Below, one piece after another: positions 1-12,465 of a stretch of DNA of 64,000 bases. Source of the stretch: Odobenus rosmarus divergens. Lineage: Eukaryota; Chordata; Mammalia; Carnivora; Odobenidae. The stretch lies in NCBI RefSeq assembly GCF_000321225.1, contig NW_004450324.1, positions 292,214-356,213 of the forward strand, in the 5' to 3' direction. Position 1 is the first letter of the stretch, and each line of letters starts with the position of its first letter. The notes under the pieces were generated by a model. It was not told where the DNA came from and made no database searches. It worked only from the letters and a program-made list of their open reading frames with translations. A program made the translations under genes and the position numbers.

Positions 1-46
1 TGATAAAGAACGACAAGAAGTTCGAGATGCCCATATTCAGCAAATG
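1..46 (+). CDS. CFAP210: CFAP210 (CCDC173) penultimate exon, 3' part only
   Basis: The window opens inside an exon. From base 2 the frame reads DKERQEVRDAHIQQM and stops at a GT donor (GTAATT) after base 46, phase 0. It joins in frame to the exon at 5847. The charged, helix-forming composition suits the coiled-coil body of CFAP210, an axonemal microtubule inner protein of motile cilia. The short length means identity rests mainly on the next exon. Confidence 0.72.
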
Positions 47-479
47 GTAATTATTATTAAATGTTTATACTTATTTTAACAGTAAATATGTAATGTAGAG
101 TTGATGCTAGTTTTCTGTTTCCCAGGTGGTTTCATCTGTCAAATAAGATCAAATGATCATTATGGATATGACACAATAAGATACATAAAAAATGTGAAGT
201 TAATTTCTCTTTTTATAGGTATTGAAGTTCCCATACTAGGTTTATGTCTTTTGCACAAATATTTATCCTTGTTCAGTGTCTATTGTGCTTTAGTAAATAT
301 TAAAGAAAATGCAATTGCATACAGCAGGCCATGATGCTTATCTTCTTCGTTTTACTTTTTTCCCCCTTTTTATAACTATAGGCCAGAGATTATGTTGATT
401 GGGATCTCATAGGTTTCAGAGTTGGGGTGATAGGGGTACCAGAGATTTTAGAACACATATAGAGGACCTGGCATCCAAT

Positions 480-765
480 CATTTATGACTTAAATCTGTT
501 TTCCAAAATGGCTATACCATTTTCCATTCCTACCAGCAACATATGCGAGGACAAACTGTTCCACATCCTCATCAACACTTGCTTTTGTTATCCTTTAATT
601 TGAACTATTTCTAGCGTAGTGATATCTCATGGTGTTGTTTTGCATTTCTCTAATGACTAAAGATTTTGAAGATCTTTTCATGTCCTTTATGGACATTTGT
701 GTGCCTTCTTTTATGAAGTATGTATTCAGATCTTTTGCCATTTATTCATTTGAGTTGTTTGGGTT
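480..765 (-). mobile_element. L1 ORF2 3' fragment
   Basis: The sequence resembles the reverse complement of the L1 ORF2 end (CTACCAGCAACATATG, then GCATTTCTCTAATGACTAA). It is cut off by the SINE that follows. Non-coding remnant. Confidence 0.55.
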
Positions 766-767
766 TT

Positions 768-938
768 TTAAAATTTTATTTATTTGAGAGAGAGAGAGAG
801 AGCACAAGCAGAGGGAACAGCAGAGGGAGAGAAAGAAGCAGATTCCCCTCTGAGCAGGGAGTTTGATGTGGGGCTCCATCCCAGAACCCTGGGATCATGT
901 CCTGAGCTGAAGGCGACTGAACCACCCAAGTACCCTGG
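768..938 (-). mobile_element. CAN-SINE
   Basis: Antisense copy: ATTTTATTTATTTGAGAGAG tail on the left, GAACCACCCAAGTACCC head on the right. Confidence 0.85.
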
Positions 939-959
939 GTTGTTTGTTTTATTATTGTT

Positions 960-1250
960 TTAACATTTTTTTTTAATGTGGTAGAATATACATAACATAA
1001 AATTTGCCATTTTAACCATTTTTCAGTGTACCAGTTCAGGGCCATTAAGTGCATTTACTCTCACCACTATCCATCTCCATAACTTTTTCATCATCCTACA
1101 CTGCAATTCTGTACCTTTTCATTCCCCCATTACCCCAGTCCCTGGTGACCACTATTCTACTTTCTGTTTCTATGAATTTGAATATTCCAGGTACCTCATA
1201 TTAGTGGAATCATATTTGTCTTTTTGTATCTGTATTATTTTACTTATGTC
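960..1250 (-). mobile_element. L1M-type 3' end fragment
   Basis: Antisense old L1 3' region, with the familiar CATAAAATTTGCCATTTTAA and CCTGGTGACCACTATTCTAC segments. It is continuous with the ORF2 remnant that follows. Confidence 0.6.
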
Positions 1251-2340
1251 TTCAAGACTCATCCATGTGGCAGCATGTGTCAGAATTTCCTCTTTTTATT
1301 AAGGCTGAATAATATTCCATTGTATGTATATACCCCATTTTGTTTATACATCCATCCATCCGTGGACATTTGGGTTGTTTCCATCTTTTGGCTATTGTGA
1401 ATAATACTTCTGTGGATATTGGTATGCAAGTGTCCTTTGAGTCCTGCTCGTTTTTATACACAGAAATAGAATTGCCAGATCATATGGTAATTCTAGGTTT
1501 AACTTTTTTAAGAACCACTGTACTATTTTTTTTTAAAGATTTTATTTATTTTGAGAGAGAAAGAGAGTACAAGTGGGGGGAGGGGCAGAGGGAGAGAGAG
1601 AATCCCAAGCAGACTCCACACTGGACATGGAGCCCTACCTAGGGCTCAATCCCACAACCCTGAGATCATGACCTGAGCCGAAATCAAGAGTCAGACACTT
1701 AACCGACTGAGCCGCCCAGGTGCCCCTTGAATGACCATACTGTTTTCTATAAAGCTGTACCACTTAACATTACCACCAGCAATATTCAAGGGTTTCAATT
1801 TCTCTGAATACTCAATATTTGTTCTGTTCTGGGTTTGTTGTTGATGGTTTTGTTGTTGTTTATAATAGCCATCGTAATAGGTTTGAAGTGGGTTTCACTT
1901 GTGGTTTTCATTTGCATTTCCCTAGTGACGAGTGATATTGAGCATCTTTTCATGATTCTTGGCCATTTCTGTTCAGCCTGAAGACTTCCTTTAGCATGTT
2001 TTATAGTGCAGGTGGGTTAGCAATAAATTATTTACGTGTTTGTGGAAATGTCTTTGTTTTCATTTCATTGGGTATAGAATTACTGGATATCATTCTTTCC
2101 CAGCCCTTTGAATATATTGTTCCATCATCTTTGGCCTTCATTGTTTATCATTAGCAATCTGCTGTTAATCATATTGTTGGTCACCTAAATGTGATGCATC
2201 ATTTTTCTCTTGCTGGTTTCAACAATTTCTCTTTATTTTTGGTTTTCAGCAGATTGACAGTTTGACAGTCAACCAGTAACGTGGGTGGAGTTTATGTTCA
2301 GTTCAGTGATGTTAAGACAGTGATGCTTTTATCCCTGCCG
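1251..2340 (-). mobile_element. L1 ORF2 3' fragment, interrupted by a SINE
   Basis: A decayed frame on the - strand (1252-1461) still reads LFTIAKRWKQPKCPRMDG and GYIHTMEYYSAL, typical of the C-terminal end of mammalian L1 ORF2. The copy resumes after the SINE at 1526-1726 and continues into old L1-like sequence to about 2340. It has many stops and is not functional. The far end is uncertain. Confidence 0.65.
1526..1726 (-). mobile_element. CAN-SINE
   Basis: TTTAAAGATTTTATTTATTT tail at left, GAGCCGCCCAGGTGCCCC head at right, inserted into the L1 fragment. Confidence 0.92.
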
Positions 2341-2799
2341 CACAAGCTATGTGTGGGTTGAGGATGTTATTCCTAAGAACAGCAAATTCACAATTTCCCC
2401 CAGGCTTTTAATTTTTGCTAAGCTCCCTGGGGTCTCTTGTGTGAATGTGTAGTTTATCAATGAGACAAGGGTGTCCATAGAGTTTATTATTTCAGCCCTT
2501 CTATGCCTATCTCACTTCCAGAATCTCCCCCTTAAATTTCTAGCTGCTTTGCTACTCAATCCAAATGGAATCTGTCATCATTGTCCAGCAAATCTGCAAG
2601 TTTTCAGCACCTGAGCTGGAGGAGCTGGAGGGATAGCAATATCCCCCAGAAAAGCTTGCAGTTCTTACCTGATTTAGTAGCAGTTTTTCATGAAAACACA
2701 TTTCTCAAGTAGTTGCTTATACATGATCCTTTAATAGTGCTTTGAAATGAGAATTCAAACTTGTTTTTATAGAGGGGAAATGGCCAACCTCCTCATGTA

Positions 2800-3520
2800 G
2801 CCATTGCCAGAAGTAGGATCTGCCATATTATTTTGAAGCAAATCCCAGGTATCATTTTATCAATGCAGTATATCTCTCTCAAAACTCAGGGACTCTTTAC
2901 AAATTTACATAATCACAATTCCATTATTACATCTAAACCAATTAATGTTCAGTCTTTAAATGTCCTTTAAATTGTCTTGTATTTTTTTTTAGTTTGTTGG
3001 TTTTTAAAAAATTTTTTTAAGTAGACTCCATGCCCAATGTGGGACTTGAACTCAAGACCCTGAGATCAGAAGTCACATGCTTTATGGACTAAGCCAGCCA
3101 GGCACCCCTTAGTTTGTTTTAATCAGGATCAAATAAGGTCCATATATTCTATTTGGTTGGTATGTCTTTCAAGTCTCTTATCTAACACTCCTCCTCTACC
3201 CCTCTCTTCTTAAGTTCTCCCTTCTTGTCTTTTGTTTTCCAATTTATTTGTTGAGGGGTTTTACTGGTTTGCAGGGTTTGTCTTTTAGAATTACTACAGT
3301 CAGATTTTTATGGTTGAACCCCTGTTGTGTAGTTTATTGTTTCCTGCGTTTCAGGTAAAATCTAGTTGAGGTCAGATTCAGGTTCAAATCTTTGGTGAAA
3401 ATTAGTCATATGTGGTGTTGTATACTTCCATCAGAAGGCACATGGTGACCGTTGTCACTTTCTGTGACATGAACAGCCTTTGATGACTATTGCCTAGATC
3501 TCTCAGTTCATGAGGTGGCA
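2800..3520 (-). mobile_element. Ancient interspersed repeat, probably L1M-related
   Basis: Sequence such as GAAGCAAATCCCAGGTATCA and TACTTCCATCAGAAGGCACA belongs to a repeat seen widely in mammals; I believe it is an old L1M 3' region, but the family is not certain. It is split by the SINE at 2990-3108. Confidence 0.4.
2990..3108 (-). mobile_element. Short older tRNA-derived SINE
   Basis: Antisense copy with AAGTAGACTCCATGCCCAA and AGCCAGCCAGGCACCCC. Only the tRNA-related portion remains, and it is more diverged than most copies here. Confidence 0.75.
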
Positions 3521-4327
3521 AGATACTGATATTCTCTCATTTCTTCTTACTCATTTGCTCAAGTCTTCAAAGAACTTTTCATGATCAACAATTTGGTTTC
3601 CCTGAGGTACAGTTTTTAAAGAAAAGACAGAATAAATACTTGATCCCCTCCCTTTATCTTCCAGTATTCAAAATAATTAGCATCTCCTAAACATGCTTGT
3701 TATTTCCCCCATCTGTTATAATTTTTAGGAATTTAAAACAATATTTTAAAAGTTTCTTTATAAATCTGTTTATGCTTAATGCAATCAAAATTGAGGCATC
3801 AATCATATGATCCATTATGATAATCCTTTCCTTCCCTTGTCACTTCCTTTCTGTACTTGAGATGTTTCTCCTTGCTTCCTTAATATCTTTTCACAAATTG
3901 CTATCAAACAAACATATCCTAGTTGCTCTTTAAGTTCCCAAATTATAGCATTTTACCTTTTATGAGAGTGGTTTTAGCTTTTTCTGATTTTCTCAATCTT
4001 TTTGAAGGGCATTTTCTACTTTTTCAAACTCCTGATATTGTATCACTGATTCAACAAATAGCACATAATCCTTTTAGCACATAAACTTTAATTTTGAATT
4101 GTATTTGAATTAATTTGAATTGAATATGAATTAAATGCCAAAAAAATTTGGTATTTAGTATGTTATGGTTGCTCTATTTATTTATAAATTTCAGTGTACA
4201 GTAGTTATCAGGTTTGGGCTCTTTTATACTTAAGTGCTGGTTACTGATTTAGGAAAATATTTTCATAAATATATTCATAAGTAGACAAAATCACTCAATT
4301 TTTTACAAACTCAAACTCAGCATTTCT

Positions 4328-4531
4328 TTTTTTTTAATTTTATTTAAAGATTTTATTTATTTATTTGAGAGAGAGAATGAGAGATAGAGAGCACGAGAGG
4401 GAAGAGGGTCAGAGGGAGAAGCAGACTCCCCGCTGAGCAGGGAGCCCGATGTGGGATTCGATCCCGGGACTCCAGGATCATGACCTGAGCTGAAGGCAGT
4501 CGCCCAACCAACTGAGCCACCCAGGCGCCCC
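4328..4531 (-). mobile_element. CAN-SINE with perfect target duplication
   Basis: Poly-T/ATTTTATTTATTTATTTGAG at left and GAGCCACCCAGGCGCCC at right. The 16-base target CAAACTCAGCATTTCT is present at 4312-4327 and 4531-4546 without mismatch. Confidence 0.95.
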
Positions 4532-4898
4532 AAACTCAGCATTTCTTAAAATGCTGCTAAGACAAAAAGTTGTCAATCAGACTTCATTAAAATCACCTCA
4601 TAAAATCAGTTAAAAGAACAATATTTTTGCAAATATAAAGAGTTAAAAGAAAAAAATTATGAAATTGGCTTTTGGTAAATTGCTTAGAGTACTCCACCCA
4701 ATTCCAGATCAACCAACCTACACTGATAAATGTCACTTGTTACAACTTCAAGTTCCTGGGAAAAGAAAATGTAATTGGTTTAATTTCATTCAGATATTCA
4801 CTGCTGATTTAATCTTATTTGGCTGGGTCACATGGTATATTGGGCTGACTTAGAACAGTGGATTTCAGTGAGTTCTTTCAGAATAGTAGATGGGGGGA

Positions 4899-5122
4899 GG
4901 GCACCTGGCTGGCTCAGTTGGAAGAATATGCAACTCTTGATCTCAGGTCGTGAGTTTGAGCCCCACATTGGGTAGAGATTTTTAAAAAAAGGGGGGCACC
5001 TGGGTGGCTCAGTTGTGATCCCAGGGTCCTGCTCTGCGGGAAGCCTGCTTCTCCCTCTCCCCCTGCTTGTGTTCCCTCTCTCGCTGTGTCTTTGTCAAAT
5101 AAATAAAATCTTTAAAAAAAAA
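4899..5122 (+). mobile_element. Two CAN-SINEs in tandem
   Basis: A short older copy (4899-4993, head GGGCACCTGGCTGGCTCAG) is followed by an internally shortened younger one (4996-5122). A target-like duplication (AATAGTRGATGGG) flanks the pair at 4883 and 5124, so the second copy probably landed in the A-rich tail of the first. Confidence 0.85.
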
Positions 5123-5370
5123 AATAGTGGATGGGTTGGAGGCAGTGATCGGTAGGTTTTCTATACCTGCCAAAGTACACATTTTTATAAATGGTAGAAA
5201 CAGGATTCTAAACTCATTTAATTTTTACCTAAAGTTCATGCTTTTAACTACTTTGTTATATTGTTTGTTTGAAGATATGTTATTGCATAAGACTATTAAG
5301 TTTCACTGAGCCACTGCTTTGAGCATACTATTCTAAGAAGCATGGGAGTTTCTGAAATTATAGTATATAC

Positions 5371-5722
5371 AGGTGCCCCTTGAACAATACAGGTTTGAAC
5401 TTTGGGGGTCCACTTACAGATGGATTTTTTTCAATATATACATTGGAAAATTTTTTGGAGATTTGCTACCATTTGAAAAAACCTGGAGATGAACCACATA
5501 GCCTAGAAATACACCCACCCCAAATTAAGAAAACGACATTAAGAACGCAGCATATAATACATATATGCATCCAAAATGTGTCAACTTTATGTATCAGTAA
5601 GGCTTCTGGTCAACAGGAAGCTATTAGAAGTTTTGTGGAATCAAAAGTTATCCATGAATTCTTTACTGTGCCAGGGGTTGGCATCCCTAACCCCCGTGTT
5701 GTTCAAGGATCAATTGCAGTTG
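5371..5722 (+). mobile_element. Tigger2-like DNA transposon (MITE)
   Basis: The ends are inverted repeats: CCCCTTGAACAATACAGGTT at left and GTTGTTCAAGGATCAATTG at right. The interior matches what I know of Tigger2-type (pogo/Tc1-mariner) non-autonomous elements. An open frame crossing it is fortuitous. It ends 125 bases before the last CFAP210 exon. Confidence 0.65.
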
Positions 5723-5846
5723 TTAATTCAGAGCTTGTCACCTATCAGCGAGTTTAGAAAATTCTATCTACAACTTCAAATGCCACGTATATTTAGAAAA
5801 TTGATCTTACCAATATGAAATTGCATTTTCTTTCTTTCCCAAATAG

Positions 5847-6191
5847 GCCAAAAATAAATTTAACACAAAGCAAGAAAAGCAAGCAGAATTAGAGTACTGC
5901 AGACTTACTGAAGCTCTTGTGGCTGAAAAGGAGAAGGAATTTCAAGATTATGCCAGAGAAGTAATTGAACTTGAGTCTGAATCAACAAATAAATATATTT
6001 ATCCTCTTGTAAAAGCTGTACAGGAAGGACATGGAGGTGGCTGTGGACCAGTTTTTGTGAACAGAGGTGGATTAAGACCCAGTTATCAGGCAAATGATGG
6101 CACCGGAGTCCAGCTCCCTTTCTATAACTCTCGGGGATCAAAATATAGTAATTTTCAAAAGTCTAAGGGAAAGCTAGGTTTTACATGGTAG
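5847..6191 (+). CDS. CFAP210: CFAP210 (CCDC173) terminal coding exon
   Basis: After a TTTCTTTCCCAAATAG acceptor, an open frame of 114 codons runs to TAG at 6189-6191. It begins AKNKFNTKQEKQAELEYC and ends KSKGKLGFTW. The first half is a Lys/Glu-rich coiled coil; the tail is Gly-rich with a conserved-looking RGGLRPSYQAND segment. I recognise this as the C-terminus of CFAP210 (CCDC173, C2orf77), a protein bound inside ciliary doublet microtubules. Its convergent position next to PPIG agrees with the human map. The real coding start is the acceptor junction; the GTG at 5919 is internal. Everything upstream of the previous exon is outside the window. No frameshift or premature stop is seen. Confidence 0.88.
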   Translation, partial: AKNKFNTKQEKQAELEYCRLTEALVAEKEKEFQDYAREVIELESESTNKYIYPLVKAVQEGHGGGCGPVFVNRGGLRPSYQANDGTGVQLPFYNSRGSKYSNFQKSKGKLGFTW

Positions 6192-6300
6192 AAAAAAGTT
6201 TAAGATTGAGAAGACTAAGTTGTAGCTAATATTATGAGCTACAAATAAGTGAATTTTATGCTTATAATTTGTTAATAAAGCTGCTTTTCATCTAAGTGCA
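6192..6300 (+). promoter_or_regulatory. CFAP210: CFAP210 3' UTR with poly(A) signal
   Basis: A short A/T-rich 3' UTR follows the stop codon. A canonical AATAAA lies at 6274-6279, within GTTAATAAAGCTGC, about 85 bases after the stop. Cleavage would be expected near 6295. Confidence 0.75.
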
Positions 6301-6379
6301 ATTACATCTGTTCTAATAGATTCTTCACTACCATAGTTTAATCCCTTTGATAATACATACACAACATAGTGTAATTTTA

Positions 6380-6800
6380 GTCTTTAAAAATACGTACTTA
6401 ATGCTACAAGTATAGCTATAATATTGTACAACCATTAACATATCTGGTTCCAGAATGTTTCATTGCTCCAAAGGGAAACCCTGTACCTAAGCAGTCACCT
6501 CCCACTTCCCCTCCCTTTCCACAGCCTCTGGCAACTTTGTCTCTATGGATTTGCCTATTTTGGGTATTTCACATAATTATATGGAATCATACTGTGGCCT
6601 TTTGTGTCTGGCCTATTTCACTTAGCTATTTTCAGGTTTCATCCATTTTATACCATTATCAGTACTTGTTCCTTTTTACAGTTGAATAATATTGCATTGC
6701 ATTTTTCTCTTCAACAGAAATTTAATTATTTATCCTTCAATACTTTTTAGTTTCAAACACTACCAATATTATTGCTAACAAAAGGATTAGTTTATGACTT
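6380..6800 (-). mobile_element. L1M-type 3' end fragment
   Basis: Antisense copy related to that at 960-1250: CCTCTGGCAACTTTGTCTCT, ATGGAATCATACTGTGGCC and a GTTGAATAATATTGCATTGC segment. Confidence 0.55.
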
Positions 6801-7542
6801 GTGGTTTATTTTGTAGAGTGCATCTTGCTAGACTTGTGTAAATTACTGTTTTCGAGTTAGTTGAAGTAGTTTTTCTACAAGTAGTTATATGAGCAATTTG
6901 ATACACAGGTATACACAGGTGACTGTGCATCCAATGACTCAAAGGTTTGAGTTGTACAATGACTAAGTTTCACATATTATCCCATTGGTGAATGTGTTTA
7001 AGAGCAAAATACAGGTATTTTCCTTTTTCACAGGGCTACTAAATTGTTCAGTAATTCTTTTGGCCTAGGGTTGCCACCATTTTAAAAATTACCTAGATGC
7101 AAAGTTCAATGAACTAATAAAGTCAGGGAACCTCTGCCACGTATCTTTTTCTTTAAATTGTTTTAGAAAGTACTGTACATTTGGGGGTGATTACTAGTTT
7201 TGGATGAAGCTATCTTCACATTACAACACAGGAAACATGTTTCTACAAAATGGTTAATTTCATAAATGTTTTATAACGAAATTATCCCAGTGAAGAACAT
7301 AAAACATTAGACATTACTAGTTTTCTTCCCTTATGTAAACAGTTTCATCGTATTACTTTCAACTGGGCTGGTCTACTAGAGTTAAGCACATTTTAAAAAC
7401 AAAAGGGCTATGCAAAGTCTTAAAAATTAATGACAAAACAATTGATTGACAAAAACTGAGTTGCAAGGCACTGAGAACAGTGGAAACACAACTGTTGTAA
7501 TCTGCCAATAGGATAAGAAATCCATAGCTAAAATGTGGCTAA

Positions 7543-7748
7543 GGGCGCCTGGGTGGCTCAGTCGGTTAAGCACCTGCCTTTGACTCAGGCTGTGATCCCA
7601 GGGTCCTGGGATTGAGGCCCGCGTTGGGCTCCCTGCTCAGCAGAGAGTCTGTTTATCCCTCTCCTCTGCCCTCCCCCCGACCCACTTGTGCTCTCTCTCT
7701 CAAATAAATAAAATCTTTTTAATAAATAAAATTAGTCCTTTAAAAAAT
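7543..7748 (+). mobile_element. CAN-SINE
   Basis: Full-length copy, GGGCGCCTGGGTGGCTCAG to AATAAATAAAATC. Target ATGTGGCTAAG is repeated at both ends. It is the last SINE before a 7-kb SINE-free block. Confidence 0.93.
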
Positions 7749-8770
7749 AAATGTGTGGCTAAGATATATATTTGGGTATTGAGGGGGGAAAGGTGTAAAA
7801 ATTATCAATCAGCACTTAAAAATAAAAAGGAAATACCAGTATTAGGTTGGGAAATATGTTTAAGAAGGAAGCCTAAAAAGCAATGAAAATAGAAAAAACA
7901 AATTGATACTAAAAGTATTTTAATACACAATTAATTTACACAGTCCATATGAAGCACTCACATTTTACATATTCTTCTGGCTAAATAAAGCATTTAAAAA
8001 CACTCCAGAATTCAAGAATTTAATACCTCTTAACACATATAAACCACTGAATGGTCAGAACATTTTTATCTAACCATATATATTTTCAGTGACTAACTTT
8101 CAAGTTGGTGCATTTTCCCTAAATATATCTAATTTAAATAAAAATGAAACCAAACAAGGAACCAAAAACTAAACAATTTGTTTTACGAGTCAATTAACAT
8201 CTATATGGCTTTACAATGTCAAGTGTTATATTAAAACTGGCAGGCACAGGATATAATACAATGTTCCCAATGCTGAGAAATTTGGAGGAATTAAAAAGCA
8301 AATGGTAGCATTCCAGTAGACAGTAATGCAAATTCCAAATCTAACCTTAAGTTTGCTGAGGCAAAAGACACACTGTAATCTGAAACATTATGATTAAACA
8401 TTTACACTAGAATTTATCTCCAAACCTTCTGGAAATCATCACTGCGACTAAATTCCTAAAGAAGCTCAATACTGTTAAACTCTTTGCTCAGTTTTTCCTA
8501 ATACAAATTCTATATCCCCATGGGTAAAATAAAAGTATATTTTAGTTGATTTATCTTCATTATTTAGCTTTTAATAAAAATAAAGGTTGAATAACTAATA
8601 CAACAGTAATTTTAAAAATACAAAACAAACTGTTATAGTTTATTTAATACAATGTTTAACTATAAAAGTTGATAGTTTCAGAATTTAAATTCTGTAAAAT
8701 GCAGTTTGCAGAAAACAGTTTTAACAGTTACTAGACTAATGATAAGAGAAGCAGCATTTTGAAACTAATT

Positions 8771-11700
8771 ATACAATTGTGACAACAGCTTTATTCCTAA
8801 ATTTCATTAAAAAAATATACATCACAGTGACTTTTGAGCTAGGAAAAGAAGTGCATTAACTTCACTTGAATTTTTCCCTTCCACAAAGAGAGCAGCCACA
8901 ACTTTTAACATCCCCACATACAAATAACCAATTCATTTATCAATCCTTCCAAGTACTAGAAACACACAAAACAGAAACAAAATATACAGCATGGGCTTTT
9001 GGTAACACAGGCATTTGCTTAAAAAAAAAAAAAAAAAGAAAAACCAGAAACACAACTTAACCCCACAATTTCTTCCTATACTTAAAAACAAACAAAACCC
9101 CTCAACAACTCCCTTCTCCAACCTTGCTGATGGATTTTTATGTGATTTTTCTTTTAATATTTACTTCTTGTGTTACACCACAGGCCAGCGTTTGCATTTG
9201 TCTGAATCCTTTAAAGGCAGCTGGGAAACCCGCTATGGGCAGGTGTCAACCAATGCTGCACTTCCTGGAGTTTATCAATTTTTAAAACGAGTATTGTAAC
9301 AAAACGTATCTTTTCACAATAAACAGGTTATAAATCTACAATCCTTGGAGTTTATTCAACTGTAAATGTATGAATACTAAACTGAGTAATTATAGTAAAC
9401 ATGACCGAAAGAAGACAGGAAAATACCCATTTTATGTTTCTTTATATCAATCAACAATATATATGGTGTATATTTAAAGTACCTTCCGGTGAAGGGAAAG
9501 GGAACAAGTTTCTATAGAAATTCACTATAAAAGGTTCAAAGTGTGATGAAAAACAACTGCCACCTGGACTAAAAAGCATAGTGAGCTACTAAAAAAAACC
9601 CCTAACTTTTCCATATACTAACTTGAAAACAAATTAGAATTGTCCTTTAATATCATTACTCAAAATACCAGAAACCCAATGTGTTCCTGTCCATAATATT
9701 AAGAAATGTTTACTTTTCAGTTTCATACCTTTCACTGGGTACAAGAATCAAAGGCCATTCAGCAAAGCCAATATGAATCAGTATCACACTTGTGCGAAGA
9801 TAGATTTATCAAATTCTTTGAAACTTCTGTGAGGGCTTTAAGGAACTCTATTAGAAATTACAATGCTCTATGAACTCATTAACTGTAATTTAAAAATATT
9901 TTGAAGCAACCCAGTAGATTCTCTACTGCTCATCAACATTAATCTCTCTGTTGTGTCAATTTGTGGCAGATGGTTTACCCCCCCAAAAGAATGAAATAAT
10001 CATGAAAAAAAATTCTCAGATATTGCCAAACAATAAAATAAACCAATTAAATATCTTTAGAGGATGTGAAGTCAAAGATAGTTTGAGGTAAACTGTAAGC
10101 TCAGACTTAACTATAAAATCAATCTGACAGGAAAGAGCCAGCTTTCAGGAAGGAGTATATTCAAAGTAAAAGCTAAAGGTGGCACAACTATTAGAAATGC
10201 AATTAAAGGACTGTTTGAGCTATGTGCTATTCAGATATAAAGGCAGACGAGGTACAGTTAATGCTGTTTAATTATTTTCTAAATGTTTTTATTCTGAAAA
10301 TAAAATCTGATTGTCATCTTTCATCTCAATTTCTTCACCATATCTGTTCTACTATAAAAACTAAGTTTTTAAATGTCTATAAATGCTTAGCATGGAGTTG
10401 CTCTTTTGATAACCAGAACAGGAGAATACTACTTACAGAAATTGCTAAAATTTTTTCCCTATGGTTACTTGCCTATAATTCTTACTAGATACAGCTCTGT
10501 GATCAGACATGTATTTTTACCTAGCATGGGTTTTTTTTTTTAATTATTAGAAAACCTTTCTTAAATAGCACCTTGAAGCTCAAATAGTTTATAACAGATA
10601 TTTTAAAAATGCAATTTACTGAATTTAAAGACAATAACTAATTTAAAATATGTAACAGATTATATAGCTTGGGAACTCAAGACTCAATCATCCCTAAAGT
10701 AGGTTTGTGGTCAAGTCTCTAAGGAATCAATCACCCCATATTATCATAAACATCTATCACTTTTATCATCAGGAAAAAAAATTTAGAAAGACTTCATTGT
10801 GGATTATTTGCTTCAAGATATTCCAAACAATCTTATAATCATTACCTATTATTTGTTATGCAAACAGCTACCACAATGCCAAATGTTCATTACTGTATTA
10901 ATCATTAATGGGAAGTATTATGTTAAGCACTGCTTTGCTCAGTACAAATAGCACTGAGTAGTTACTGGGTTTACCAAAAAGCTACCTTGGTAAGAGTTGA
11001 TACTACATTGACAAATATGAAAGTACAAAACACTCTAAAGGCTACTATTAATTGGAATTCTGAAATTTCTTCTCAAATGAGGCAGGTTTTGTGTTTGCTG
11101 GACGTTCAATATTTTATTTAGAAGGGAAATTACAGAAAAAAAGGCCACACATCACAAAAATAGCAATATACAACACACAAAATTCTAAATGGACTTCGGG
11201 TATCTTTTACTGTTTAACTCTGTAAGCTATCAAATTTTGCAACTTTCTACTCTACTCTACGTGGCAATGTTGCACATGCCAAGCTAAATAATGTTAACAG
11301 TAATGGTATAAAGCCATCTGAATAGAAAGAAACCAGAGTCATAAACATGCTATACCCTATTGTGATATATATAGAACAGATGCATTTTCTTGCCATTTGA
11401 AACTCACAACTATGAGAGTTAGAGAAGTCAGCTCAAGTTAAAAAACCAAATCCAAAACAAGAACCATGCAGAATTAACACTCAACTCTATATAGATCAGT
11501 GGCCAAAGAGAAATCTTGGAAGTTAGTATGTCAATACTAACAATTTTTAGAATCTGACTTAAAGACCTGCACAAGTGGTATGTTTTAGTGAGAAAAATAT
11601 CTTCATTTTAGAGAAAGGTAATAGTAATTATAAAACAATGTTCCCCAAAGCAAAAATTTCTTCTCTCCAGACCAAAAGCAACATAGAATTGAGAATTACA

Positions 11701-12465
11701 ATCTGATCTTCCAAGGTACAGTTCCCGTCAGATGCTGTATAACAGCAAGTCAAACTCAATCAGTACATCAACTGAAAAAATTACTCAACTATTTTTGTAA
11801 ACAGTTAAGTAAATAAAACTAGGCAGGAAAAATTAGTATGCATCAAGCTACGAGTGGAATTATAAAGAATAACATTGGCAGTACAATATAAATAACTTTT
11901 AAAGCACAAATTACTATAAAATCAAAAGTGATGACTTAAGATCTCAAGTTATTAGGATCCTGCTTTTCTGTGTTAATTAAAAGCTGCTGCTACTGCAAGC
12001 CTCTAAAACGCAATCAGAAAATCTATACAGGATTTCTTCTATCTAGTGGCTTCTAAAGTTATTTTAATCATGAGAAACACAAGCTTCTGTAACAATGTAT
12101 TCCAACAATCAGTTATGCTTGTTTTCAACTGGCTAATCACACAAACTGGGATGTAGAATAGCACATTTGCTATTGGCTGATTGTTGCAACACAAAAATGC
12201 ATACATGAAATAGTTAAACACAGCACACAGTATTACACCAAAGTGTTTTTCTCATTTCAAGTTTATTAAAACTTTAGCAGTACAAATTATCCAGGTTGCA
12301 GATTATCAAAAGATCAACTCAATAAAGTCCACATTAAAAAAAAAAAAGACAAACATAAAACCCAAAAACAGTGAAAAGAGGAAAACAACATAAAGGAGAT
12401 TCATCAGCAAGTCTCTAAAACTTAAAATTTGAGCAGAATGGAAATAAGAAGTTTACACAACTCAC
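8771..12465 (-). promoter_or_regulatory. PPIG: PPIG 3' UTR, proximal and possible extended form
   Basis: Downstream of the PPIG stop the - strand carries AATAAA at 12267-12262, followed by a GU-rich stretch (TTGGTGTAATACTGTGTGCT on the - strand). That is a good proximal poly(A) site about 200 bases after the stop. Further AATAAA hexamers on the - strand lie at 11118-11113, 10293-10288, 9356-9351 and 8795-8790. The whole stretch is A/T-rich, lacks SINE copies and has no convincing ORF. Use of the distal signals is inferred, not shown. Confidence 0.55.
12262..12267 (-). terminator. PPIG: PPIG proximal poly(A) signal
   Basis: AATAAA on the - strand, with a GU-rich downstream element at about 12215-12242. 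Cleavage is expected near 12245. Confidence 0.7.

Larger units (their letters stand above)
47..5846 (+). other. CFAP210: CFAP210 last intron
   Basis: The intron is flanked by GTAATT and a TTTCCCAAATAG acceptor. It is mostly ancient repeat: antisense L1M pieces, five CAN-SINEs and one Tigger2-like DNA transposon. No other exon candidate could be supported inside it. Confidence 0.7.
6301..8770. other. Spacer between the convergent genes
   Basis: Between the CFAP210 poly(A) site and the most distal PPIG poly(A) signal I recognise, the DNA is A/T rich. It holds one L1M fragment and one CAN-SINE; no exon or RNA gene is visible. Confidence 0.5.

Noticed and set aside
5380..5757. 125-codon open frame before the last CFAP210 exon
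   Set aside because: It spans a Tigger2-like element and has no splice continuity with CFAP210.
7543..7610. tRNA-like A and B boxes at SINE heads, here and in every CAN-SINE
   Set aside because: They derive from a tRNA-Lys ancestor but lack a complete cloverleaf; these are SINEs, not tRNA genes.
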